Origin: Rhodocista pekingensis | GTDB taxonomy: Bacteria > Pseudomonadota > Alphaproteobacteria > Azospirillales > Azospirillaceae | Length of the DNA: 64,000 nucleotides | Assembly (NCBI RefSeq): GCF_042665545.1 | Contig: NZ_JBHTCM010000008.1 | Location: 1 to 64,000, forward strand | Reading direction: 5' to 3' | Shown: positions 1-7,960 of the stretch, piece by piece | Position numbering within the stretch: the stretch's first letter is position 1 | How the letters are laid out: each line of letters begins with the position of its first letter | Translations under genes and position numbers: made by a program | The notes under the pieces: model-generated | Seen by the model: the letters and a program-made list of their open reading frames with translations, nothing else | Told to the model about the DNA's origin: nothing | Databases searched by the model: none

Positions 1-54
1 CGCATCGCCGCCAGCCTCATCTGCTGGAAATTCGTCCAGAGATGGTTCTGTTAG
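1..54 (+). pseudogene. Possible C-terminal tail of an IS5-family transposase
   Basis: The first 17 codons are open in frame 1 and end at TAG (52-54). The peptide RIAASLICWKFVQRWFC resembles the hydrophobic, tryptophan-containing C-terminal end seen in many IS5-family transposases. The rest of the gene, if any, lies left of the window. The assignment rests on a very short stretch and could be chance. Confidence 0.3.
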
Positions 55-158
55 GCGCTCTAAACGACGGCCTAAAGGGCGTAGAATAGAGAGGGGCAGC
101 CATACCTCTCCCAAACAGCCCAAATCCAGTTTCGTTGGGCACTCTAAGGCGGCGGCCT
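50..158. repeat. Imperfect direct repeat pair
   Basis: Bases 50-73 and 134-158 share about 20 of 24 positions with one gap; both contain a GGC(G/A)CTCTAA core followed by CGGCCT. The first copy overlaps the stop codon of the putative transposase tail, as insertion-sequence ends often do. They may be a terminal repeat and a remnant of a second copy. The rest of 55-225 shows no convincing gene. Confidence 0.35.
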
Positions 159-225
159 GTCGCCGTGCAGTAACGACGAAATTCGCCACAAGGCAGAGTG
201 GGGCGGGCCAAACACAGTTGGCACC

Positions 226-804
226 CTATAGCACTTCCGTAAATGGCCTCAGGGCAGAAACAGTCTTGGGCAAACCTTGCATTTCCAACGTGTCAAGGTA
301 CTCAGTCGCAGTCTTTGGCGGATTTTTCAGACGTCGGCGGCAGTTTCCAGCAGCAATCACCACAGCCGCTGTCGGCGCCGCTTTCAGGTCCGATTGATAT
401 CGAATAAAATCGTCAGGGTGGATCGGCTCGACATTAAAGCGCGCCAGCTCTTCCTTTGGAAAATCCTTCAGATTAAAGGTCACAATCCCATCCGCTCTGG
501 CATGAGCGGCAGCCGCTAACACATGCCGGTCATTAGGGTCGGGCAAATTGATGGTGTCGATCAGGTGTTCATAGCCGGACACCAAGCAGTCCGGGACACA
601 GGCGTTCATCAGAACCCGCGTCCTCTGCAATTTATCCCGCGATAAGTCCGCTCGATCCTTTAGTAAATTCCGTGTCCATTCGTCGTGGATGGCATCCGTC
701 CACTTCGCCCGAAAAAGTTCTGTCGCCGCCAACTCCATTAGGAAATCACGGAGTGGCGCCGGATATAATACACAGGCATCGAGGATGACGGTGAATCGCG
801 ACAC
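226..804 (-). CDS. PIN-domain toxin of a type II toxin-antitoxin pair
   Basis: This 192-residue protein looks like a PIN-fold ribonuclease. The N-terminal strand VILDACVL carries acidic residue D9; further acidic positions lie in LPDPNDRHVLAAA (D89, D92) and in VTFNLKDF (D114), the spacing expected for PIN_3-type toxins. PIN toxins cleave RNA and are neutralised by a co-transcribed antitoxin. The start is GTG at 804, one base after the TGA of the upstream HTH gene (806-1252), so the two are translationally coupled in antitoxin-toxin order. It sits at the distal end of the phage-like element, a usual place for a stabilising or defensive cargo gene. The C-terminal 50 residues match nothing I recognise. 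Substrate unknown. Confidence 0.8.
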   Translation of the reverse strand: MSRFTVILDACVLYPAPLRDFLMELAATELFRAKWTDAIHDEWTRNLLKDRADLSRDKLQRTRVLMNACVPDCLVSGYEHLIDTINLPDPNDRHVLAAAAHARADGIVTFNLKDFPKEELARFNVEPIHPDDFIRYQSDLKAAPTAAVVIAAGNCRRRLKNPPKTATEYLDTLEMQGLPKTVSALRPFTEVL

Positions 805-805
805 G

Positions 806-1252
806 TCAATAACCCATACCCAATTCCTGAGCTTGCTCGGCCAACTCGTCCAGCGCTGCCGCCCTTGCGTCAGCCTGCCGCTGCTTGAACGCCCTCAACT
901 CGTTGAACCGCACGCGACGATGGGTCCCTACCTTGTGATGCGGAATCTGGTTCGTCTCCAGCAACTTCACCAGATAGGGCCGGCTGACGTTCAGGAAGTC
1001 GGCAGCCTCCTGCGTCGTCATCTCCGCATGGATCGGAATCAGGGTGACGGCGTTACCCTGCGACATTTCCACCAGCAGATGGGATATCAATTCCTGAATG
1101 GCGCGCGGCAATGGCAGTGTTTGGCCGTCGTCCAACTGGACATGCAGGTTCCGATCCGAGCGCTTGGAGAGAATGCGACTCGACTCCGTGGCCAGCCTTG
1201 CGTCGTCATCAGACGGAACAATCGTTCCGTTTCGTTCCAAAAGCGCATTCAT
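806..1252 (-). CDS. Excisionase-type HTH antitoxin
   Basis: This 148-residue protein contains an excisionase/MerR-like helix-turn-helix at about residues 79-123 (TTQEAADFLNVSRPYL, then a basic HHKVGTHRRVRF wing). Antitoxins with this domain pair with PIN toxins and usually bind their own promoter. The C-terminal tail (about 124-148), rich in Ala, Glu and Gln, is the probable toxin-binding segment. The gene directly precedes the PIN toxin with one base between them. A strong dyad symmetry at 1340-1374, about 90 bp upstream of the ATG, is the candidate operator. It could instead be a plain phage regulator, but the adjacency and order favour an antitoxin. Confidence 0.75.
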   Translation of the reverse strand: MNALLERNGTIVPSDDDARLATESSRILSKRSDRNLHVQLDDGQTLPLPRAIQELISHLLVEMSQGNAVTLIPIHAEMTTQEAADFLNVSRPYLVKLLETNQIPHHKVGTHRRVRFNELRAFKQRQADARAAALDELAEQAQELGMGY

Positions 1253-1339
1253 CGTCCACCTCCACCTCGCGGTGTTCCGTCCTTCTCGGCCTTGTCTTCG
1301 GCCCGTTCTATGTGGCGTTTCTTGCCAAGCGTGCAGGGC

Positions 1340-1374
1340 GAGAACTCTGCATGGGAATTCCCATGTGAGTTCTC
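1340..1374. promoter_or_regulatory. Nested palindrome, candidate toxin-antitoxin operator
   Basis: A perfect 16-bp palindrome CATGGGAATTCCCATG (1350-1365) is flanked by outer inverted arms GAGAACT (1340-1346) and AGTTCTC (1368-1374). An AT-rich stretch (TCAATATATAG) follows at about 1372-1382 and could hold a minus-strand promoter. The dyad lies in the 356-bp gap (1253-1608) upstream of the antitoxin gene. I see no gene in the rest of that gap. Regulatory function is inferred from symmetry and position. Confidence 0.55.
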
Positions 1375-1608
1375 AATATATAGCCTCATGGCCGTAGATA
1401 TGATTCATCGCCGCCCCAAACGCAATATCCGAAACGCCGCACGCGGACCTTTGTTCCATGCATCTGCGTCATGGAGTCCCTCGGCGGCGACCGTCAAATG
1501 GCACCACCTTTCCCGCCTCCCCCTTCATCGCTGCGTCAATTTCCCGGAAATTCCGGGTAGTTCGGCAGCAGGACGGGCAGCGCCAGCCGACGCCGCCCTT
1601 GCCCCGCG

Positions 1609-2055
1609 TCACTGGCGGGCCGGAAACGGGGTCACCGTGGCGCCGGGCGAAGCCGCCACCGGCCCCGCCGGAGCCGGAGCGGCACCAGCCGACTTCGCCG
1701 CCGCCAGGAGCGCCATGCCCACCGCCTCCCTGCGGCGGAAGTCGGCCACCTGGTCGGACAGGGTGACGATGGCCGCGGCCTGCTGCTGCATGACCTTCAC
1801 CAGCTTGTCCGTGGCGCCGCGGAAGCCGGCCACGGCGTCGCGCGTCGCCTGCGCCTCGGCGCGGGCCGCCGCGGCATCGTCCAGCGCGGCGGTGGTGATG
1901 TCGCCCAGCGCGATCACGGCGCGCTCCGCGGCCTCGCAGGCGCTCACCCATTCCTTCTGAGTCAGGGCCTTGCCGCCGGCCCGGTGGCGCTGAATCGCGG
2001 TGCGCAGGACGGTCAGGGCGGCGGCGGCGGCTTCATGGGAGGATGTGTCGGTCAT
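1609..2055 (-). CDS. Hypothetical phage-element protein
   Basis: This 148-residue, Ala-rich, mostly helical protein starts at ATG 2055. It has no catalytic motif that I recognise. A central stretch (about residues 55-120) looks like amphipathic helix or coiled coil, and the last 25 residues are an Ala/Pro-rich tail. It lies 14 bp downstream of the 2070-2810 gene and probably ends the element's late transcript. Its position after the tape-measure gene would suit a tail-assembly or accessory role, but nothing in the sequence proves this. Confidence 0.6.
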   Translation of the reverse strand: MTDTSSHEAAAAALTVLRTAIQRHRAGGKALTQKEWVSACEAAERAVIALGDITTAALDDAAAARAEAQATRDAVAGFRGATDKLVKVMQQQAAAIVTLSDQVADFRRREAVGMALLAAAKSAGAAPAPAGPVAASPGATVTPFPARQ

Positions 2056-2069
2056 GGTCGTTCCTTTCT

Positions 2070-2810
2070 TCAGGCGGCCTTCAGGGCTTCAGCGGCGTCC
2101 GGGCTGTCCGCGCGGCCCGGCTCCCCTTCGCCCGTCGCTTCGGGGTAGCGGTGGATCACGCGCTGCGTGATCCCCTGCCGGGTGATGAAGGTGGCCACCA
2201 GCGAGCCGCCCACGGCCAGGGGTGCCCCCATTTCCTCGGCGATCTCCCGCTGCCGGTCGGCGATGGCGACGAACTGGCCTTCCCAGTCGCCACGGTCGTT
2301 CGGCGACCAGTCCGGTTCGGCGAAGCCGTCGAAGCCCGGCGTGGACTGGTAGCGGCCCACCGGCAGCTCGTGGCAGCCCAGCGGCAGGGCGCCGGCATAG
2401 TCCGGGCCAGCGACGACGATGTAGAAGCCCACCGGCCGGCGCCGCTTCTCCGACCAGCCGACGGCGGTGATCTGGAGAGCGTCGAGGCAGTCGGCCAGCG
2501 CGGGCGGCACCGGCAGGGTGTCCCGGATCGCCTCCGCATGATGCGCGGTCGCGTCGCGCGCGGCCTGCGCCAGCCGGGTCAGGTGCGGCCCCGCCTTGGC
2601 GAAGTCGGCCGGCGGCGGGCTGGCCTTCAGGGCGTCGCCGAAGCGCGCCATGGCGACCAGAAGGCCGCGGCTGGCGACGGCGAACTTGCGCGCCGGGAAG
2701 GTCCGCACCTTCGCGGCATGCCCGACGAAACCGACGGACGGAATGGTCACGTTCGTGTCCGTGACCAGGACGGCGGCGGTGTGCTGGATCAGCACATTGG
2801 CGATGCTCAC
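2070..2810 (-). CDS. Phage-element protein, possibly Ntn-hydrolase-like
   Basis: This 246-residue protein starts with GTG at 2810 and overlaps the tape-measure stop by 3 bases, so it is translationally coupled to it. The N-terminal pattern (AAVLVTDTNVT, then GHAAKVRTF, then KFAVASRGLLVAM) resembles the strand-turn-strand start of proteasome/HslV-like Ntn hydrolases, where a Lys in a GxxxKV context follows an Asp. The similarity is faint, and the expected N-terminal Thr nucleophile is not obvious. The remainder is unassigned. Its place directly after the tape measure suggests a virion-associated or assembly role. Confidence 0.6.
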   Translation of the reverse strand: MSIANVLIQHTAAVLVTDTNVTIPSVGFVGHAAKVRTFPARKFAVASRGLLVAMARFGDALKASPPPADFAKAGPHLTRLAQAARDATAHHAEAIRDTLPVPPALADCLDALQITAVGWSEKRRRPVGFYIVVAGPDYAGALPLGCHELPVGRYQSTPGFDGFAEPDWSPNDRGDWEGQFVAIADRQREIAEEMGAPLAVGGSLVATFITRQGITQRVIHRYPEATGEGEPGRADSPDAAEALKAA

Positions 2811-4840
2811 GGGACGATCTCCATGTTGCAGACAGGGCCGAGGGAGGGGGCCGGGCCGGCGCCGCTGCCGCCGAAGAAGCCCAGCGCGCCGGCCGCAGCG
2901 ATGCCCCAGGGGCCGAGGCCGGCCAGATAGGCGCCCCCGGCGCCAAGGCCCGCGCCGATGCCGGCGTTGCGGGACTTGGCTTCCGAGAAGCCCACCATGT
3001 TCCCGACGCTCTGGCCGATGCCGAAGCCCGCCAGCCCGGCACCGATGGCGCCGGTAAGGCCGGGGATGGCCTTGTCGAAGGCGGCGGTGATCTTCGTGTA
3101 TGCGATCTCCGCGCCGTCGCTGAGGGCCGTGGCTGCGGCTGATTTCCAGATGTCCGCGCCGTCGAAAGACCCGTCGATCAAGGCATTGGCGAGCGTGTCG
3201 CCGAAGCGGTCGGCGGAGCGGTCCAACTCGTCGTTGGCCTTCTTCATGGCGTCGGTCACGGCCGGCGGGAACAAGCTGAAGAAGTTCACCCCGACCTGTC
3301 GGGCATCGTCCGCCGCGTCCTGCGCCGCCAGCCGGCTGTACTCGTCGTGGGCGCCCCGCATGCGCCGCTCGGTCTCCGCAATGCTCGGGTTCAGCTCGTC
3401 CAGCTTGGTCTTGAGCCGGACGATCCAGTCCAGCGGCAGGCCCAGCGTCACCGCGAACTTCTCGATGGGCGCGCCGGCGGCGGCCGCCCGCTCGGTGATG
3501 ATCCGGATGGCGGATTCCAGCGCGTCGGCCTGCCGGGCGTACTTCTCCTGCGCCGTCTCGGTCTCGGCCAGCGTTCCGCGCACCAGCTTCAGCGCGTCGT
3601 CGTAGTCGCCGATGCTGTTGCTTGCGACGGCGGCATCCCCGGTCAGCCGGGTCAGCATCCCGGAGAATCTCTCGCTGGCCTTCGCGGCTCGCTCCGTGTC
3701 GTCCTTCTGGTCGAGCAACGCGATCTGCGTGCTGGTCGCGGTGCCCGCGTACAGCGCAAGCTGGGCGGTCAGCCGCTCGATGGTCTGGCGCGTTTCCTCG
3801 TTTTCCGCGCCCAGCGCCGCCATCTTCCGCGCCATGGATTGCGCCTCGGCGCCACCGGCCGCCAGGGACGCGATCAGCCGCGGCAGGTCATTGTCCTTCT
3901 GGTAGGCCCGGAAGGCGTCCAGCTCCGGCGTGGACGGCAGGGGCCGGCCCTGGCTGCCGCCGCCACGAAGCTGGGCGGTGGTGAACAGCCCCTCCCGGTC
4001 GAAGCCGTTGATTTCGAGGAGGGACCGCACCTCCCCGGCCTGCCGCTTCAGGTCGGCGGTCGCTGCCGCCAGCGTTTCCTCAAGGCGCAGGCGGGTCACC
4101 GTCTGCATCTCTCCGCGCATCGCGGCATAAGCCTTGGTCAGGTCGGCGACGCTCGTTTTCTGGTCGTCGAGGATGTCGTCGACCCCCGACATGGCGGACT
4201 TGAACCGATCCGCGGCCTTGGCGGCGTCGTCCGTCTCGTCGCCCATCAGCAGCATGTTCGCGGCCAGCCCGCCGACGGCAAGCACCGCGCCCGCGATGGC
4301 CCCGGCGGGGCCGAGCACGCCCAGAAGCTGGGAACCCTGCTGCGTCAGCGCGGTGACCACGTTCTGGCCGCTGGCGACCTGGACGAGGAAGTCCTGCACC
4401 TGATAGCCGGCCTGACCGATCAGGGACCCCATGCCCTTGAAGGAGGCGCCGGCGCTGGTGTTGACCGTCACGGTTCGACCCCCGGCGACGGCCAGAAGGT
4501 GCTGCTGCTGCGCCATGCCGGCCATGACGCGCTGAAGCGCTTCGCCCTGAATCTGACCAGCCGCCGCAGCCCTGTTCACCAGCTCCTGCTGCTCTGCCAG
4601 CCGTCGCGCCGCCGCGCCCGCCGGGTCGAAGGCGCGTTCCAGCGCCGCGATCTGCCGGGCGGTCAGGCCGACGCGGCGCCCGGTCGTCTCGGTGACGGTG
4701 CCCGCCCCGTCCAAGGAGGTTGCCGTGCGGTCCACGGCTCCGGCCGCCCGGTTCGCGGCGTCCGTCAACTCGGCGTAGCCCTGCTTGGCGCCGCGCGTGT
4801 CGACGATCAGCTCCGTCGTCTGCCTGACCTGCTCATCCAT
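2807..4840 (-). CDS. Phage tail tape-measure protein
   Basis: This 677-residue protein has the features of a tail length tape measure. Its N-terminus is helical and Ala/Gln-rich. A conserved block (GYQVQDFLVQVASGQN, then TQQGSQLLGVLGPAGA) matches the TMP_2-type prophage family, and hydrophobic Gly/Ala segments follow at about 190-215 and near the C-terminus. ATG 4840 was chosen because GGGAGG lies just upstream and because upstream in-frame codons are Arg-rich shadow sequence overlapping the preceding gene. Its length would suit only a short tail, roughly 0.15 nm per residue by the usual rule. No tail tube, sheath or chaperone gene is near it in this element, which is unusual. Confidence 0.85.
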   Translation of the reverse strand: MDEQVRQTTELIVDTRGAKQGYAELTDAANRAAGAVDRTATSLDGAGTVTETTGRRVGLTARQIAALERAFDPAGAAARRLAEQQELVNRAAAAGQIQGEALQRVMAGMAQQQHLLAVAGGRTVTVNTSAGASFKGMGSLIGQAGYQVQDFLVQVASGQNVVTALTQQGSQLLGVLGPAGAIAGAVLAVGGLAANMLLMGDETDDAAKAADRFKSAMSGVDDILDDQKTSVADLTKAYAAMRGEMQTVTRLRLEETLAAATADLKRQAGEVRSLLEINGFDREGLFTTAQLRGGGSQGRPLPSTPELDAFRAYQKDNDLPRLIASLAAGGAEAQSMARKMAALGAENEETRQTIERLTAQLALYAGTATSTQIALLDQKDDTERAAKASERFSGMLTRLTGDAAVASNSIGDYDDALKLVRGTLAETETAQEKYARQADALESAIRIITERAAAAGAPIEKFAVTLGLPLDWIVRLKTKLDELNPSIAETERRMRGAHDEYSRLAAQDAADDARQVGVNFFSLFPPAVTDAMKKANDELDRSADRFGDTLANALIDGSFDGADIWKSAAATALSDGAEIAYTKITAAFDKAIPGLTGAIGAGLAGFGIGQSVGNMVGFSEAKSRNAGIGAGLGAGGAYLAGLGPWGIAAAGALGFFGGSGAGPAPSLGPVCNMEIVP

Positions 4841-4841
4841 C

Positions 4842-5489
4842 TCAGCCTCCCTTCGCCTCGGTCTCGGCCGCCGCCATACCAGCCGCCGCGGCGTGCAACT
4901 GGGCCGACAGCCGCGCCAGCACCCGCCGCACCTCCTCCTGGATCGTCGCGTACATCTCGGCGGGCGACTTGCCGGACAGCATGTTCGACAGCAGGCCAGC
5001 GAACCCCTCGAACTGACCGCGGAACTCGTTGATCGCGGCATCCGTCGCCGCCTCGACATCCGCTCGCGGGATGTGGTCCCGGTCGTGGACCTGCACCTCC
5101 CGGCGCCGCAGCTCAGCCATGAAGAACTCCTTCAGCGCCACCGACTGCGCCACCGGCGGGACATCCTCCACCGGCACCCGCACTCCGTCGGGCGACAGCA
5201 GCACCCAGCCCTTCATGGCGCCGGCCGACGTGCCCGCGGCGGCACCTTCGGCCTGCGGCGCAGCGGTGGGGCGGGGCTGCGGCGCCACCGGGCGGGATCG
5301 CACCGCCGCGGAGCGGGCGTTAAGCCGGCCAACCGTCGGGACGATGTTGTCGCCAATCCAGTTAAGCGCAGCTTCCCGGTCAATCTTGCCGTCCGGCCGG
5401 CATGGCAGGCCGCGGTTCAAGTATTGGGAGACGCGGGCCTTGGAAATGCCGAGTTCTGCCGCAAGTCCCGCTTTCGTCACCACTGTCAT
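4842..5489 (-). CDS. HTH protein resembling a Nu1-type small terminase or phage regulator
   Basis: This 215-residue protein begins with a winged-HTH motif (GLAAELGISKARVSQYLNRG, about residues 8-27) followed by basic residues and DREAALNWI, a layout seen in phage packaging protein Nu1 and in phage DNA-binding proteins. A Pro/Ala linker (about 60-95) leads to a helical C-terminal part (about 140-205) that could oligomerise. ATG 5489 has a GGAAGGGGC ribosome-binding sequence just upstream. The stop lies one base before the tape-measure start. A small terminase role is attractive because small terminases are the hallmark gene of phage satellites, but a plain regulator is equally possible. Confidence 0.6.
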   Translation of the reverse strand: MTVVTKAGLAAELGISKARVSQYLNRGLPCRPDGKIDREAALNWIGDNIVPTVGRLNARSAAVRSRPVAPQPRPTAAPQAEGAAAGTSAGAMKGWVLLSPDGVRVPVEDVPPVAQSVALKEFFMAELRRREVQVHDRDHIPRADVEAATDAAINEFRGQFEGFAGLLSNMLSGKSPAEMYATIQEEVRRVLARLSAQLHAAAAGMAAAETEAKGG

Positions 5490-5695
5490 GGTGCTGCCCC
5501 TTCCGTTAACAGTTAAGGGGGTTTCGCCGCCCAGAAATCCCCGTGCATCGCGGCTGGTGCGCCCCCCGGGCTTTGCTCCCTTGGGAAGGACCCGTGGGGG
5601 CGGGGGGAAGAGGCGGACCCCAGTGCCTCCTCCCCCCTGCACGCCGCGGCCCGAGCGCGCCACCACCACCGCCGCGGCGTGATCCGTGTTCGTCC

Positions 5696-6319
5696 TCAGC
5701 CCGCCGGCCGGGGCCAGATCGGGGCGCCGGAATCGACGACCCCGCCGACCCGCTCCGGGTGGGGCAGCTCGGCGATGCGCTGCCAGACGGGGCGCATGTA
5801 GCAGCGCACGATCTCCGGAAACTCGACATGACCGGCGCTGTCCTTGATCGACGCGGGGGGCGGCTCCATCAACCCGCCGGCCGCGATCTTGGCGTTGACC
5901 GCGTGGACCTTCGCGTCCAGCGCCTTGATCTCGTCCAGCACGGCGGCAAGTGCCTCGGCGGCGGCGACGTACTTCGTCATGGTCAGCTCGTGCGCGCGGC
6001 GCCCGGCGTCCTCGGCGGCCTTCAACTCCGCCCGCTCCGCCGCGCGCCGCGCTTCGATGCGGGCCAGTTCCAGCCGGCCGCGCAGCTCGCCAGCGACCAG
6101 GGCGGCGCGGTCGCCGCGCCTCTGGGCGCGGGTCAACGCCGCCTCGATGCGATCAAGCTCGGCGTCGCCGTCGTCGCGCAGCAGCGCGTCCGTGCGGGCG
6201 GCCGAGAGGGTCGCCGCCTCCGTCTCTGCTTCGCTGATTTCCGCCTCGGCGCGGGCCAGCGCCTCGGACAGGCTGTCCGCGGTGGGGCGCTTGGCCCGCA
6301 ACAGATCGAGGATGCTCAT
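5696..6319 (-). CDS. Coiled-coil phage-element protein
   Basis: This 207-residue protein is dominated by a long charged, Ala/Glu/Arg-rich helix (about residues 15-150) typical of coiled coils, followed by a Pro-containing C-terminal section. It starts 12 bp after the capsid stop and is probably co-transcribed with it. Position and helix content would suit a scaffold, head-decoration or head-completion protein, but scaffolds usually precede the capsid gene, so this is only a suggestion. The 206 bp that follow (5490-5695) hold no gene; they contain a short TTAAC/GTTAA inverted repeat near 5507-5515 just ahead of the HTH gene. Confidence 0.6.
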   Translation of the reverse strand: MSILDLLRAKRPTADSLSEALARAEAEISEAETEAATLSAARTDALLRDDGDAELDRIEAALTRAQRRGDRAALVAGELRGRLELARIEARRAAERAELKAAEDAGRRAHELTMTKYVAAAEALAAVLDEIKALDAKVHAVNAKIAAGGLMEPPPASIKDSAGHVEFPEIVRCYMRPVWQRIAELPHPERVGGVVDSGAPIWPRPAG

Positions 6320-6331
6320 GGTCTGCCCTCC

Positions 6332-7423
6332 TTAGACGCCGGGGTTCAGGTAAGTGCCGCGGTAGTCGATCACGCCGGCCGCGAAATCCAGGCCAACCGC
6401 GACCTTCAGCGCGCGGGTGTTGAAGTCGATCTGGGTGCGGACCTGCGGGCCGGCGGCGTCACCGACATAGCCGTAGACGACCACCGGTGCGGCCATCGGA
6501 TCGGCGAACATCATCCAGCGATTGCCGGTGACGTTGGGATCGACCACCAGGGCGAAGGCGCTGGCGTAGGGGTTCACCGCCGCGGCCTGCGCCGGGGTGA
6601 TCCCCGTCAGAAGCTGGCGGGCGGTCATCTCGTTGGCCGTGCCGACCACCAGATAGCGGGGGCCGATGTTCATCTTGATGCCGTCCAGGCTCGTCTGGTT
6701 CCGCATCGCGGCAACCGCGGCCCCGACGTTCGTCACGTCCACGGCGGTGCCGGAGGCGGCCTTGTTGCCGTGGGCCGTGCCGAACAGGGTGTTGCCGTCG
6801 CTCAGCGTCGGCCCGTCGCTGGCGAGCAACGTGTAGACGATGGTGTTCTCGTCCTGCGCCGCGCGCACCGCGGCCAGTCCCAGGAAGTCCACCAGGGCGC
6901 CCAGATCGTCGTTGATCAGCGCGCGGCGGCTGATGGCGACCCCGGCCCCGTACTCCTTCGCCGTGATCGCTTCCCCGCCTTCACCAATCGAGCCGAACCG
7001 CACCTCGGCCCCCTCCGCGATCTCCTTCAGCGCCGGGAAGTCGCCCAACTGGAGGAAGCGGTGCGGCTGAAACGACCCGAAGCGGCGCTGGGCGGCGAAG
7101 GCCCGGTAGGTCGGCGCCGCGGCCTGATACCGCGGCAGCAGAATCTTGTTGCCGGCGTCCTGAAGCAGCAGCGGGAAATCCGACGTCGTGTGCTGGCCGG
7201 AGCGGGAAAGGATCGCCTCGGCAGTGGCGGCGCGGTCGCGCGGGTCGAGCCGGGCGCCGCGCTTGTTCGCCAGCTCGGCGGCCATATCCATGAGACCCCA
7301 GCCCCAGAACTCCCGGGCGTGGTCGGGCGGGACGGCACCAGTAGACCGGGCGGAGATGGCATCGGCCATGCAGGAGCGCAGCACGTCGGGGGAAGTGTGA
7401 TCGTAGAGGATGCTGGCGTTCAT
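6332..7423 (-). CDS. Phage major capsid protein
   Basis: This 363-residue protein matches the capsid half of protease-capsid fusion proteins of tailed phages. It has an N-terminal SRSGQHTTSDFPLLLQDAG segment, then GDFPALKEIAEGAEVRFG, then GAGVAISRRALINDDL, the order seen in that HK97-fold family. In related phages this region is fused to, or preceded by, a ClpP/U35-like prohead protease; here the protein starts at the capsid domain and no protease gene is found nearby. ATG 7423 is the only good start. The orphan state suggests either that the element relies on a helper phage for maturation or that the upstream morphogenesis genes were deleted. Confidence 0.8.
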   Translation of the reverse strand: MNASILYDHTSPDVLRSCMADAISARSTGAVPPDHAREFWGWGLMDMAAELANKRGARLDPRDRAATAEAILSRSGQHTTSDFPLLLQDAGNKILLPRYQAAAPTYRAFAAQRRFGSFQPHRFLQLGDFPALKEIAEGAEVRFGSIGEGGEAITAKEYGAGVAISRRALINDDLGALVDFLGLAAVRAAQDENTIVYTLLASDGPTLSDGNTLFGTAHGNKAASGTAVDVTNVGAAVAAMRNQTSLDGIKMNIGPRYLVVGTANEMTARQLLTGITPAQAAAVNPYASAFALVVDPNVTGNRWMMFADPMAAPVVVYGYVGDAAGPQVRTQIDFNTRALKVAVGLDFAAGVIDYRGTYLNPGV

Positions 7424-7486
7424 CGTGGGAAACCTCGTCGTCCGATCAGGCGAATCGCCTCTGAACGAAGGGTCGCGCAGGATCAG

Positions 7487-7513
7487 TGAAATGAAATCCG
7501 CTTTTTCATTTCA
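7487..7513. repeat. Perfect 10-bp inverted repeat between capsid and upstream ORF
   Basis: TGAAATGAAA (7487-7496) and TTTCATTTCA (7504-7513) form a perfect stem around a 7-base loop. The right arm overlaps the stop codon of the 7511-7960 gene. It is AT-rich in a GC-rich region. It could be an operator or an mRNA hairpin separating replication and structural genes; it lacks a trailing T run for a standard terminator. Confidence 0.5.
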
Positions 7514-7960
7514 TTCCGCGCCATCGCCGCCGCCGACGATGTTGATGATCTGGCGGGCTGACTGCGGAACGCGTCCGGTGCAGGCAGTGAAGATTTCGAA
7601 CAGCAACTCGCCTTCCGAGCCGATGGCGTGGGGGCAGGTCAGGCGGTGGCGGTCGCGCGTCCATCCGGCCGCCGCATAGCGGCGCAGCCGCTCGGCCGCG
7701 GCCACGGCGCGGGCGGTGGGCGTCTTCGCCGCCTGCCGGGCGGCCAGAGCGCGGATCAGTTCGTCGCGCCGCTCCCGGGCGGCGACGGCCGGGGCGGGCT
7801 GGCGCCCGCGGCTGGTCAGCAACCCGATGGCGGCCAGGGCGTCCTTTGCTTCGGCCACATCCCCGGCCAGGGCGGCACGCGCGGCGGCGGCCAGCGCCTC
7901 CAGATCGGCCGGGTCGGGCGTTCCCGCGGCAAGGCGGGCCAGGGCAGCGGGGGCGGTCAT
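7511..7960 (-). CDS. Hypothetical phage-element protein
   Basis: This 149-residue Ala/Arg-rich protein overlaps the primase-helicase stop by four bases (ATGA), so the two are coupled. The C-terminal third contains WTRDRHRLTCPHAIGSEGEL and may be a small folded domain, while the N-terminal half is helical. I recognise no family. Being the last gene of the replication block, it may be an accessory replication or head-preparation factor. Confidence 0.6.
   Translation of the reverse strand: MTAPAALARLAAGTPDPADLEALAAAARAALAGDVAEAKDALAAIGLLTSRGRQPAPAVAARERRDELIRALAARQAAKTPTARAVAAAERLRRYAAAGWTRDRHRLTCPHAIGSEGELLFEIFTACTGRVPQSARQIINIVGGGDGAE

Noticed and set aside
134..149. Sixteen bases resembling a conserved 16S rRNA stretch (GTTGGGCACTCTAA)
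   Set aside because: No flanking rRNA sequence on either side; probably coincidence within the repeat.
17..211. A 64-codon minus-strand frame
   Set aside because: Arg/Pro-rich composition without motif or ribosome-binding site; overlaps the transposase-like tail and direct repeats.
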